Positions 11,215-18,791 of a stretch of 64,000 bases of DNA are shown here, piece by piece. Position numbers and translations under genes: made by a program. The first letter of the stretch is position 1, and each line of letters starts with the position of its first letter. The stretch lies in contig NZ_CP135963.1 in assembly GCF_032460525.1 (NCBI RefSeq), forward strand, positions 1,302,001-1,366,000. Reading direction: 5' to 3'. Source of the DNA: Geodermatophilus sp. DSM 44513. Its GTDB lineage: Bacteria > Actinomycetota > Actinomycetes > Mycobacteriales > Geodermatophilaceae. The notes under the pieces were generated by a model, which had not been told where the DNA came from, did not search any database, and saw nothing but the letters and a program-made list of their open reading frames with translations.

Positions 11215-11327
11215 GCAGGGCAGCTTCCCACGGGCGTCCCGGCCGAACCGGACGCCGGTTGAGGGAACAACCACCGTGCCGCCCGACTTGAGGCTGCACA
11301 CCGACCCGCCAGTTCGAGGAGGCACCC

Positions 11328-11996
11328 GTGACCGAGGCAGTGCAGAGTGCGCCGGCGAAGGCCCGCGTGGACTTCTGGTTCGACCCGCTGTGCCCGTGGG
11401 CGTGGCTGACCAGCCGCTGGGTGCTGGAGGCGGCCAAGGTCCGCGACATCGACCTGCACTGGCACGTCATGTCCCTGGCGGTGCTCAACCGCGGCCGGGA
11501 CCTGCCGGAGGACTACCAGGAGATGATGCGCAAGGCGATCGGCCCGGTGCGGGTCGCGGTCGCCGCGGCGCAGCAGCACGGCGAGGAGGTCCTCGGTGAC
11601 CTCTACACCGCCATGGGCACGCTGCGCCACCACGAGGGCCGCGAGATCGACGAGATCGTCGCCCCCGCGCTGGAGCGCGTCGGCCTGCCCGCCGAGCTGG
11701 CGCAGGCCGCCGACTCCACCGAGTACGACGAGGCGCTGGAGGCCAGCCACCACGCGGGCATGGACCCCGTCGGCGACGACGTCGGCACCCCGGTCATGCA
11801 CATCGACGGCGTGGCGTTCTTCGGCCCGGTGATCAGCCGGGTGCCCACCGGCGAGGACGCCGGCACGGCCTTCGACGGCGCCGTCCTGCTGGCCAACCTG
11901 CCCGACTTCTGGGAGCTCAAGCGGACCCGCACCTCGGGCCCGGACATGGACTCCGTCCCCGCCGACGCCCTGCAGCTCACCCGCAGCGGAGGCTGA
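11328..11996 (+). CDS. DsbA-family mycothiol-dependent reductase homologue (Rv2466c-like)
   Basis: 222-aa thioredoxin-fold protein with an inserted helical domain. The Rv2466c family uses mycothiol and reduces, among others, nitro compounds. The active-site motif is DPLCPWAW: Cys22 is present but the usual second cysteine of CPWC is Ala25, so this copy would work as a monothiol enzyme. The later cis-Pro region reads GTPVMHIDG. The gene is preceded by GAGGAGG at good spacing and is divergent from pepN, the same arrangement as Rv2466c/Rv2467. Its place next to thiol and pentose-phosphate genes fits an oxidative-stress role, which is inference. Confidence 0.85.
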   Translation: MTEAVQSAPAKARVDFWFDPLCPWAWLTSRWVLEAAKVRDIDLHWHVMSLAVLNRGRDLPEDYQEMMRKAIGPVRVAVAAAQQHGEEVLGDLYTAMGTLRHHEGREIDEIVAPALERVGLPAELAQAADSTEYDEALEASHHAGMDPVGDDVGTPVMHIDGVAFFGPVISRVPTGEDAGTAFDGAVLLANLPDFWELKRTRTSGPDMDSVPADALQLTRSGG

Positions 11997-12040
11997 GCGG
12001 CGAGGATTCCTCACCCCTCGGCCTCCGCAAGAGGGTGGGG

Positions 12041-12046
12041 CATGCT
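12041..12046 (+). promoter_or_regulatory. Candidate -10 box of a leaderless promoter for the SDR gene
   Basis: CATGCT, six bases, then GTG 12053. This is why 12053 was preferred over the in-frame GTG at 12035, which this box would interrupt. Confidence 0.35.
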
Positions 12047-12052
12047 CGGCGG

Positions 12053-12808
12053 GTGCCCCCACCCGTGCGCCGCCGCATCCTGGTCTCCGGCGCCAGCTCC
12101 GGCCTCGGCGAGGGCCTGGCCCGCCGGTTCGCCGCGCTGGGCCGCGACCTCGCCCTGGCCGCCCGCCGCGTCGACCGCCTGCAGGCCCTGCAGGCCGAGC
12201 TGCTCGCCGCGCACCCGGGCATCCGGGTCGAGGTCGCGGCCATGGACGTCGACGACCCGGCGTCCGTGGCCGCGGTCGTGCCCGACCTCGCCGAACGGCT
12301 GGGCGGGCTGGACCGGGTGGTCGCCAACGCCGGCATCGGCAACGGCGCCCCGATCGGCTCCGGTGCGGCCGCGGTCAACCGCGCGGTCCTGCTGACCAAC
12401 GTGCTGGGCACGCACGCCCAGTGCGAGGCGGCCGTGGAGCTGTTCCGGGCCCAGGGCTCCGGGCACCTCGTCGTCGTCTCCTCGGTGGCCTCCCTCCGCG
12501 GGATGCACGGCTCGCGGGCGGCGTACGGCGCGAGCAAGGCAGCGCTGAACTCCCTCGCCGAGGCGGTCCGGGCCGACGTCCTGGGCACCGGGATCCGGGT
12601 GACCACCGTGCTGCCCGGCTACATCGCCACCGACATGAACACCGGCCGCCGCGGGCCGCTGGTCACCGACCTGGACCCCGGCGTCGACGCGCTCACCGCG
12701 GCCATCGAGCGCGAGCCGGCGCGGGCCTACGTGCCGGAGTGGCCGTGGCGGCCGGTGTCGGCGCTGCTGCGGGTGCTCCCGTTGCCCGTCCTGCGCCGGC
12801 TCACCTGA
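12053..12808 (+). CDS. Short-chain dehydrogenase/reductase
   Basis: Classical SDR, 251 aa, NAD(P)H-dependent oxidoreductase of unknown substrate. The cofactor loop GASSGLG is at about 13-19, the ANAGIG segment near 91-96, catalytic Ser in VVSS near 143, and Tyr158/Lys162 in AAYGASK. The C-terminal segment resembles SDRs with a short membrane-proximal tail (WPWRPVSALLRVLPLPVL). It starts about 55 bases after the reductase gene and could be read with it, though a CATGCT box before the start suggests its own promoter. Confidence 0.85.
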   Translation: MPPPVRRRILVSGASSGLGEGLARRFAALGRDLALAARRVDRLQALQAELLAAHPGIRVEVAAMDVDDPASVAAVVPDLAERLGGLDRVVANAGIGNGAPIGSGAAAVNRAVLLTNVLGTHAQCEAAVELFRAQGSGHLVVVSSVASLRGMHGSRAAYGASKAALNSLAEAVRADVLGTGIRVTTVLPGYIATDMNTGRRGPLVTDLDPGVDALTAAIEREPARAYVPEWPWRPVSALLRVLPLPVLRRLT

Positions 12809-12812
12809 GGGA

Positions 12813-12868
12813 GGACCCTCCTGCCCCCCGCCACTCGCACGCTCGCGGCGGGCCCCTGCAGGAGGGCC
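12813..12868. repeat. Intergenic palindromic element, copy B (likely bidirectional terminator)
   Basis: Same family as copy A in inverted orientation. Arms 12813-12824 and 12858-12868 enclose the GCGAGCGTGCGAG core. It begins four bases after the SDR stop and ends five bases from the stop of the convergent hydrolase. The fourth pair from the loop side is C-G where copy A has G-C. Confidence 0.75.
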
Positions 12869-12873
12869 GACAC

Positions 12874-13668
12874 CTACCCGCCCCTCGCCTGCTCGGGACC
12901 GAGCCTGCTGGCCGCGGTCTGCATCGTCGCCGGGTCGTAGGGGCCGCGATCGAGGCGCCCGGCGCGGACGGCGGCCAGCACGGCCAGCAGCTCCTCCCGC
13001 TGGGCACCCACGAACGCCGCGTCCACGACCGCGCCGTGCCCGGGCACGACCGGTCCGCGGGCGAGGGCGTGCAGCCGACCCAGGGTCGCCGGCCACTCCG
13101 CGGGGAAGGCGTCGTCGAACGACGGCGGCGCGCCCTCCTCCACCAGGTCGCCGGCGAAGACCACCGTCGCGTCGCCGTCGGTCTCCACCTCGACCACCAG
13201 GTCGTGCGCGGTGTGCCCGCGGCCGAGGTGCAGCAGCACCACCTCGCGGCCGCCGACGTCGAGCACCGCCGTGCCGTCGACCGCGGCGTCGGGCGGGTCC
13301 AGCGGGGCCAGCCGCACCCGCTCGGCGGCCTCGCCGTCGCCGGTGGCCAGCAGCTCGGCCACCCGGGCCACCCGCTGGGCCTCGCCGGTTGCCAGCAGCT
13401 CGGCCGCACACCCCCGGGCGCCCCACACCGTCGCCGGTCGGAACGCGGCGTTGCCGAAGCAGTGGTCGAAGTGGGCGTGGGTGTTGACGGCCGTCCACGG
13501 GTGCGGCGTCACCCGCCGGACGGCGGCCACCAGGTCGGCGGCCTCGCCGAGGTCGGAGCGGGTGTCCACCACCAGGCACGCGCCGTCGCCCACGACCAGG
13601 CCGCAGTTGAGGTCCAGGGCGGCGTGCCGGCGGACGAACACCCCGTCGGCGACCTCGCGGAAGGTCAC
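12874..13668 (-). CDS. Metallo-beta-lactamase-fold hydrolase
   Basis: 264-aa MBL-superfamily metallohydrolase, substrate unknown. The metal motif THAHFDH is at 63-69 (His64, His66, Asp68, His69), followed by GRGHTAHD, FAGDLVEEG and VVPGHG, giving the remaining ligands in family order. The GTG start at 13668 overlaps the stop of the upstream DUF429 gene as GTGA, so translation is coupled. An upstream extension in this frame runs through the DUF429 gene and was rejected. It could be a glyoxalase II-like or quinoprotein-type hydrolase; the sequence does not decide. Confidence 0.82.
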   Translation of the reverse strand: MTFREVADGVFVRRHAALDLNCGLVVGDGACLVVDTRSDLGEAADLVAAVRRVTPHPWTAVNTHAHFDHCFGNAAFRPATVWGARGCAAELLATGEAQRVARVAELLATGDGEAAERVRLAPLDPPDAAVDGTAVLDVGGREVVLLHLGRGHTAHDLVVEVETDGDATVVFAGDLVEEGAPPSFDDAFPAEWPATLGRLHALARGPVVPGHGAVVDAAFVGAQREELLAVLAAVRAGRLDRGPYDPATMQTAASRLGPEQARGG

Positions 13669-14345
13669 CAGCAGATCCGCATCGGCCGGCTCCGGGCGTC
13701 CCGGCGGCCGTCCCCGACGCACTGCGCCGTCCCGTCGGCGATCCGCCGGGCCGACCAGGCGGCCGCGCAGGCGTCGAGGGCGTCGACGGCCGGGACGCGC
13801 GGAGGAGCGTCCAGCAGCGCCGCGTCGACGTCCATGACGCGGCGGAGGGCGGCCAGCCGCTGCGCCATCCCGCGGGCGGTGCCCTTCGGGTCCTGGACGG
13901 CCGGCTCCATCCCCACCCGGAAGGCCAGCTCGGGGTGCACCTCGACGACGCGGTCGGTGGGCGGGTCGCCGAGGACGTCGTCCAGTGACCGGATTGCCTT
14001 GACCAACTGGAAGGCCTGGGCGGACGGGGCCCGCGGCGGATCGGTCGCGGCCCGGGACAGGGCTCGCGCCTCGGCGTAGTCGTCGGTCGCGAGCACCGCC
14101 CGGACCGGGGTGGGGAAGACGGAGCTGCCGGCCCCCAGCCCACTCAGCCGGTGCCGGGCCTCGACGTCGCAGGTCCGCACGCCGTCGTCCGACAGGCCGA
14201 TCGGCATGTCGATCCCGACCACCTCGACGTCCGGCACGGCGAGGACGGCGGCGGCGTCCAGGAGCGCCACCAGGCGCACCGACCGGCCCTCCAGCAGGGC
14301 CCCCACCCAGGCGCCGCGCCAGCCGTCGACACCCAGCACCGCCAC
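13665..14345 (-). CDS. DUF429 domain protein
   Basis: 226-aa protein of the DUF429 family, which has an RNase H-like fold and is often linked to nuclease-like activity without a proven substrate. Family marks are VLGVDGWRGAW at the N-terminus (first acidic residue), VVGIDMPIGLSD, and GSSVFPTPVRAVL followed by VVEVHPELAF. The GTG start at 14345 stands 26 bases from the divergent rpiB start. Downstream it overlaps the MBL hydrolase by four bases. The pair probably forms a two-gene unit of unknown function. Confidence 0.8.
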   Translation of the reverse strand: MAVLGVDGWRGAWVGALLEGRSVRLVALLDAAAVLAVPDVEVVGIDMPIGLSDDGVRTCDVEARHRLSGLGAGSSVFPTPVRAVLATDDYAEARALSRAATDPPRAPSAQAFQLVKAIRSLDDVLGDPPTDRVVEVHPELAFRVGMEPAVQDPKGTARGMAQRLAALRRVMDVDAALLDAPPRVPAVDALDACAAAWSARRIADGTAQCVGDGRRDARSRPMRICW

Positions 14346-14351
14346 CCCGGC

Positions 14352-14357
14352 AGCCTG
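14352..14357 (-). promoter_or_regulatory. -10 box of the DUF429-hydrolase unit
   Basis: CAGGCT on the minus strand, six bases before GTG 14345. It lies one base from the opposing rpiB -10 box, so the two promoters must interfere. Confidence 0.4.
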
Positions 14358-14358
14358 A

Positions 14359-14364
14359 CAGACT
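14359..14364 (+). promoter_or_regulatory. -10 box of a leaderless rpiB promoter
   Basis: CAGACT, seven bases, then ATG 14372, with no ribosome binding site between. Confidence 0.45.
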
Positions 14365-14371
14365 CCCGGCC

Positions 14372-14863
14372 ATGCGCGTCTTCGTCGGCACCGACCACGC
14401 GGGCCTGGAGTTCAAGGAGCACCTCAAGCAGGCGCTGACCGACGCCGGGCACGAGCCGGTCGACTGCGGGGCGTTCGAGTACGACGCCCAGGACGACTAC
14501 CCGCCGTTCTGCTTCGAGGTCGGCGAGCGGACCGTGGTCGAGCCGGGCAGCCTCGGCGTGGTGATCGGCGGCTCGGGCAACGGGGAGCAGATCGCGGCCA
14601 ACAAGGTGCCCGGCGTGCGCGCCGCGCTGGTCTGGAACCGCTCGACCGCCGAGCTGGCCCGCCAGCACAACGACGCCAACGTGGTCGCGATCGGCGCCCG
14701 CCAGCACGACGTCGAGGAGGCCACCGGGCTGGTGCTGCACTTCCTCGCCACGCCGTTCAGCGGCGAGGAGCGGCACGCCCGCCGGATCGGGCTGGTAACC
14801 GACTACGAGCAGAACCGGCACCGCCCCGCCGGCGGGCTGCCCACCCGCGAGGAACCGGTCTAG
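14372..14863 (+). CDS. rpiB: Ribose-5-phosphate isomerase B
   Basis: Interconverts ribose 5-phosphate and ribulose 5-phosphate in the non-oxidative pentose phosphate pathway. 163 aa. The N-terminus MRVFVGTDHAG carries Asp8/His9. The GGSGNGEQIAANK anion-hole loop begins near 66 with Glu72 in the base position, the actinobacterial form that lacks the catalytic Cys of E. coli RpiB. RQHNDANVVAIGAR follows. The order dsbA-like then rpiB matches M. tuberculosis. The transcript looks leaderless. Confidence 0.95.
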   Translation: MRVFVGTDHAGLEFKEHLKQALTDAGHEPVDCGAFEYDAQDDYPPFCFEVGERTVVEPGSLGVVIGGSGNGEQIAANKVPGVRAALVWNRSTAELARQHNDANVVAIGARQHDVEEATGLVLHFLATPFSGEERHARRIGLVTDYEQNRHRPAGGLPTREEPV

Positions 14864-15015
14864 GACCGACACGCCGGGGCGACACGCGGGCGCCCCCACT
14901 GCTCACCCGCGGCTCACCCGCGCGCCACCGGGAGCACCCGGCGCGGCCACCTCCCTCCCGACGATGGGGAGCCGGACCCCCTCCGGGGGTGACCGACGAC
15001 CCCGCGGGAGGGCCC

Positions 15016-16695
15016 ATGTCCAGCCAGCACGAGCACGGCCACGACCACGCGCACGACCACCCTCACGTCCACGAGCACGACCACGGCGCGCCCTACGGCG
15101 ACCTCGCCGTCCCCGACGGGGAGCTGTCACCCACCGACCTCAGCCGGCGGCGCTTCCTGCAGGCCGCCGGCGTCATCGGCGCCGCCGCGGGCCTGGGCGC
15201 GGTGGGGCTGGGCAGCGCCGCCCCGGCGGCCGCGAGCGGACGGCGGGGCAGCGGGCTGGTGTGGCTCAACGGCGACCACCACATCCACACGCAGTACAGC
15301 CCCGACGCGCTCTACACCGTGCGGACCCAGGTCGAGGAGGCCCGCCGCTACGGCACCGACTGGATGGTGATCACCGACCACGGCACCGCGGCGCACGCCC
15401 GCATCGGCGTGGAGCTCACCAACCCCGACATCCGCGCCGCCCGCGCCGACCTGCCGGACATGCTGGTGTTCCAGGGCCTGGAGTGGAACATCCCGGCCGC
15501 CGAGCACGGCACCGTGTTCGTCGCGCCCAACAGCAACGAGCTGGCCGTGCTGCAGGAGTTCGAGCAGCAGTTCGACGGGTCCGTGACCGGCACCAGCGCG
15601 GGCACGGCCGCCAACGAGGCGCACGCCGTGGCCGGCATCCGGTGGCTGGGCCAGCAGATGCTCTCCGGGCGCACGCCCAGCGCGCTGTTCCTGGCCAACC
15701 ACCCCGCCCGCCGCGGCATCGACAGCCCGCACGAGATCCGCGCCTGGCAGTCCGCCGACCCGCGGGTGGCCATCGGCATGGAGGGCGCGCCCGGCCACCA
15801 GGCGGCGTCCATCCCGCTGCCCGGCGGCCCGGGGGAGGCACGCGGCTACTACGCCGGCGAGCCCGGCCCGGAGAGCTTCCCGGGCTACCCGCTGGAGTCC
15901 TACCGCACCTTCGGCGGGTTCGACTGGATGACCGCCACCGTCGGCGGGCTGTGGGACTCGCTGCTCGCCGAGGGCCGCACCTGGTTCATCACCGCCAACT
16001 CCGACTCCCACACCGTGTGGGGCGACGACCGCATCCGCCCGCCGGGCCAGGACACCCGCGAGTACTTCGACGCCAACGGCCGCTACGGCGACCCGATCTC
16101 CTCCGGCGCCCCGATCTACGACCGCGGCGACTTCTGGCCCGGGTACTACTCGCGCACCTGGGTCGGCGCCCGCGAGCGCTCCTACGGCGCGGTGATGGAC
16201 GCGATGCGTGCCGGCCGGGTCTGGGTCGGGCACGGCGACCTGATCGACGGCCTGCAGGTCACCGTCTCCGGCGCTGACCGGTGGCACCACGCGGGCACCC
16301 TGGGCGAGCAGGTGCAGGTGCACCGCGGGGAGGACGTGCGCCTCAAGGCGCGCATCCGGCCGCGTCGCACACCGAACGCCAACGGCGACGTCCCGCGGCT
16401 GCGCCGGGTCGACGTGGTCGCCGGGCCGATGACCGGGCCGGCGGCCGACCCGGACACCCTCGCCGCGCCGGGCACCCGGGTGGTCGGCTCCTACGAGGTC
16501 GGCGGGACCGACGAGATCGTCGTCGAGCACGTGTTCCGCCGCGTCGAGGAGCCGTTCTACCTGCGGCTGCGCGGCACCGACGGCAACGTCAGCGCACCGG
16601 GCAGCATCGAGCCCCGGCAGGACCCGGTGGGCAACAGCGACCCGTGGCTGGACCTGTGGTTCTACAGCAACCCGGTGTTCGTCCGCGTGTCCTGA
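15016..16695 (+). CDS. Tat-exported PHP-domain phosphoesterase with His-rich N-terminus
   Basis: 559-aa secreted metal-dependent phosphoesterase; substrate unknown. Residues 5-23 hold ten His at every second position, interleaved with Asp, Glu, Gly and others. Only then comes the twin-arginine motif SRRRFLQ (43-49), a hydrophobic core and an Ala-rich cleavage region near 73. The PHP domain starts with GDHHIHTQYSPD (87-98), then VITDHGT (119-124) and later ITANSDSHTVWGDDR. The ATG at 15016 was chosen because GGGAGG precedes it; an in-frame GTG at 14989 is possible. The His stretch is probably a metal-binding pro-region retained inside or handed over on export (inference). Confidence 0.85.
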   Translation: MSSQHEHGHDHAHDHPHVHEHDHGAPYGDLAVPDGELSPTDLSRRRFLQAAGVIGAAAGLGAVGLGSAAPAAASGRRGSGLVWLNGDHHIHTQYSPDALYTVRTQVEEARRYGTDWMVITDHGTAAHARIGVELTNPDIRAARADLPDMLVFQGLEWNIPAAEHGTVFVAPNSNELAVLQEFEQQFDGSVTGTSAGTAANEAHAVAGIRWLGQQMLSGRTPSALFLANHPARRGIDSPHEIRAWQSADPRVAIGMEGAPGHQAASIPLPGGPGEARGYYAGEPGPESFPGYPLESYRTFGGFDWMTATVGGLWDSLLAEGRTWFITANSDSHTVWGDDRIRPPGQDTREYFDANGRYGDPISSGAPIYDRGDFWPGYYSRTWVGARERSYGAVMDAMRAGRVWVGHGDLIDGLQVTVSGADRWHHAGTLGEQVQVHRGEDVRLKARIRPRRTPNANGDVPRLRRVDVVAGPMTGPAADPDTLAAPGTRVVGSYEVGGTDEIVVEHVFRRVEEPFYLRLRGTDGNVSAPGSIEPRQDPVGNSDPWLDLWFYSNPVFVRVS

Positions 16696-16709
16696 GCCGG
16701 GGCGCTCAG

Positions 16710-17303
16710 ATGGGCTGCTGGGTCGCCGTCTGCGGCCCGGACGGTTCCTCGCTGCGGGCCCGCGCCGAGGTCGAGCACCGCGTGCTCGGCCTCGGCGCGG
16801 CCCTCGGCGGGGCTCCGTGGGTGGCCACGCACGTGGTGCGCGCGGCCACCGGCGGGCACCACGCCGGCTCCCTCGCCGCCACCGCCGACGCGGCGGCCGC
16901 CGCCGACGTGCTGGCCGGCGCGGTCGGGGCGGACCACGGCTGGGCGGTGGTCGGGGACGACGGCGTCGAGCACACCGGGGGCGCGGACGGGCACCGCGAG
17001 CACGCGGCCGCGTCGGCGGTCGCGCACCGCGACCGCACCGAGGGGCGGGTGCTGCGCTTCCCGGGGCAGGACGAGCTGCCCGCGCTGCTGCCGCTGGCCG
17101 ACGTCGTGGCCACGACGGTGGTCGAGGAGGTGCTGCGGGTGGGCGTGCCCGACGACCCGGCCCTGGTGCTGCGGACCAACGGCTACGTGCGGCTGCGGCT
17201 GGCCGGCGGGCGCGTTCAGCTGCCGGTCACGCCGTGGGACGACGGCGAGGTGTGCCCCTTCGAGCAGGCCGACTCCCACCCCTGCTGCGGGGGACACCAC
17301 TGA
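16710..17303 (+). CDS. Hypothetical protein with Cys/His-rich tail
   Basis: 197 aa, not recognised. It starts 15 bases after the PHP gene and probably shares its mRNA. It has an N-terminal GCWVAVCGPDG segment, an Ala/Gly-rich middle with many His, and a C-terminal CPFEQ...PCCGGHH tail that could bind metal. No signal peptide or membrane segment is seen. Together with the His-rich PHP protein it may belong to a metal-related unit, but this is inference from composition. Codon use is typical of the window, so it is very likely a real gene. Confidence 0.65.
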   Translation: MGCWVAVCGPDGSSLRARAEVEHRVLGLGAALGGAPWVATHVVRAATGGHHAGSLAATADAAAAADVLAGAVGADHGWAVVGDDGVEHTGGADGHREHAAASAVAHRDRTEGRVLRFPGQDELPALLPLADVVATTVVEEVLRVGVPDDPALVLRTNGYVRLRLAGGRVQLPVTPWDDGEVCPFEQADSHPCCGGHH

Positions 17304-17306
17304 GGT

Positions 17307-17364
17307 GGCCTCGCTGCAGGGGCCCGCGCCGAGCGTCAGTGAGGGGTGGGGGGCAGTGGGGTCC
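17307..17364. repeat. Intergenic palindromic element, copy C (likely bidirectional terminator)
   Basis: Same family and orientation as copy A but more diverged. The outer stem 17307-17317 with 17353-17364 pairs with two G-T wobbles. It lies three bases after one stop codon and two bases before the convergent one. Confidence 0.7.
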
Positions 17365-17366
17365 TT

Positions 17367-18608
17367 CTAGAAGTTGTCGGGGCACCAGGGGGTCACCGGC
17401 CAGCGGAACGCGGTCGCGGCCTGGGTCACCGCCCCCGGGCTGACCTCGGTCACCCGCCCGGCGGCCTGCAGCGTGGCCAGCGACACCCCGCCGAGCCAGG
17501 CCGCGGCCAGCGCCTCGACGTCGAGCACCAGGTCGGGGTCGGCGTCGGTCCGCGCGCAGAAGGCCCCGGCGGGGTGGCCGACCAGCGACCAGCGGCCGTC
17601 GTTCCACGGGCAGAACCGGTCGCGCACCTCGAACACCAGGTTGACCCGCGCCGGGTAGCGGCGGGCGGCCAGGGCCCGGCCGACGTCGACCAGCCGCACC
17701 CACAGCGCGTCGAACGGCCGGGAGTGCAGCGCCCGGGGCTCGGCGAGCAGGTGGCGCAGCGGGTCGTCCGGCGGGGCGGAGCCGGCCCGCACGGTGCGCA
17801 CCAGGTCCACCGACAGCAGGAACCGCCACAGCGCGGCGTACGCGGGCGGGGTCAGGCCGCGGACCTCCTCGACGTCGAGGGTGCCGTCGGGCTGGCCGTC
17901 GTCGGTCCACCCCCCGCGCACCCGGAAGAGGGCGTAGCCGGTGACCGCGCCGTCCGGCTCGGTGTGCAGCAGGAACCGTCGCGCACTGGCGCCGCGGCGC
18001 TGCTCGGGCTCGTCGCGCAGCAGCCGGTCCCACCAGGGTGCGGTGCGCGCCAGGTTGCCCGGGACGGTGCGGCGCAGTCGGTCGTGCAGGCCCACGGCGG
18101 CGGCGCGGAACGCCTCGAGTCCGACCTGCTCGACGCTGCCGGTGCCGAGGTCGACGTCCGGCCGCAGGGCCAGCCGGGTCACGTCGCCGGTGAGGTTGCC
18201 GCGCCAGGTGGCCGGCGCGTAGCCGAACCGGCCGTAGATCGAGGACTCCGAGGCCCACAGCGCCGCCACCGGCTCCCGCTGCTGCTCGTGCAGCTCGGTG
18301 AGCTGGCGGCGCACCAGCGCGGTGAGCACGCCGCGGCGGCGGTGGGTGGGTGCCACGCTCACCCAGGTCACCCCGGCGCAGGGGACGACGGCGCCCGGCG
18401 TGGTGAGCTCCCGGCTGTAGATCCCGGCGGTCGCCACGACCCGGTCTCCGTCCCACAGGGCCAGGGAGCGGTCCAGCTCGGCGTGGGCGGGGACGGTGTC
18501 GACGAAGGACGCCGGCGGGTCCTCGCCGAACACCGAGAAGAAGGCGCGGCTGAAGACGGGCCACTCCTGCTCCGTGGCGGGGCGCAGCCGGTCGGCGAAG
18601 TCGGTCAC
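17367..18608 (-). CDS. Eis-type GNAT N-acetyltransferase
   Basis: 413-aa acetyltransferase of the Enhanced intracellular survival family: two GNAT-type regions plus a C-terminal SCP2-like domain. In mycobacteria Eis acetylates aminoglycosides and protein lysines. The acetyl-CoA loop VAPTHRRRGV is near residue 85, ASESSIYGRFGY follows, and the chain ends in CPDNF with the C-terminal Phe carboxylate that serves as general base in Eis. Length is normal (Eis about 400). The start at 18608 is conventional. The gene is convergent with the Cys/His-tail gene and divergent from the lipoprotein gene. Confidence 0.85.
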   Translation of the reverse strand: MTDFADRLRPATEQEWPVFSRAFFSVFGEDPPASFVDTVPAHAELDRSLALWDGDRVVATAGIYSRELTTPGAVVPCAGVTWVSVAPTHRRRGVLTALVRRQLTELHEQQREPVAALWASESSIYGRFGYAPATWRGNLTGDVTRLALRPDVDLGTGSVEQVGLEAFRAAAVGLHDRLRRTVPGNLARTAPWWDRLLRDEPEQRRGASARRFLLHTEPDGAVTGYALFRVRGGWTDDGQPDGTLDVEEVRGLTPPAYAALWRFLLSVDLVRTVRAGSAPPDDPLRHLLAEPRALHSRPFDALWVRLVDVGRALAARRYPARVNLVFEVRDRFCPWNDGRWSLVGHPAGAFCARTDADPDLVLDVEALAAAWLGGVSLATLQAAGRVTEVSPGAVTQAATAFRWPVTPWCPDNF

Positions 18609-18791
18609 CGGAGCTGTCTACCCGGCGCGCGGGACCGGCGGCGACCGGGTTCCGCGGTCGCGCCCGCACGCTCCGTGGCGACCGGGCCGCTCGGGCGGGG
18701 GCCGTCCCGGGCCCTGGTTAGGGTCGCGGGGAGCCGGGCGCGTCCACGCCGTCGTGTCCCACGACCGTGTGCCCGGCAGGGGGAGGGAGCT

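Noticed and set aside
12874..14427. A 517-codon frame joining the MBL hydrolase to upstream sequence
   Set aside because: The first half is an out-of-frame reading of the DUF429 gene; the hydrolase starts at 13668 with a GTGA overlap.
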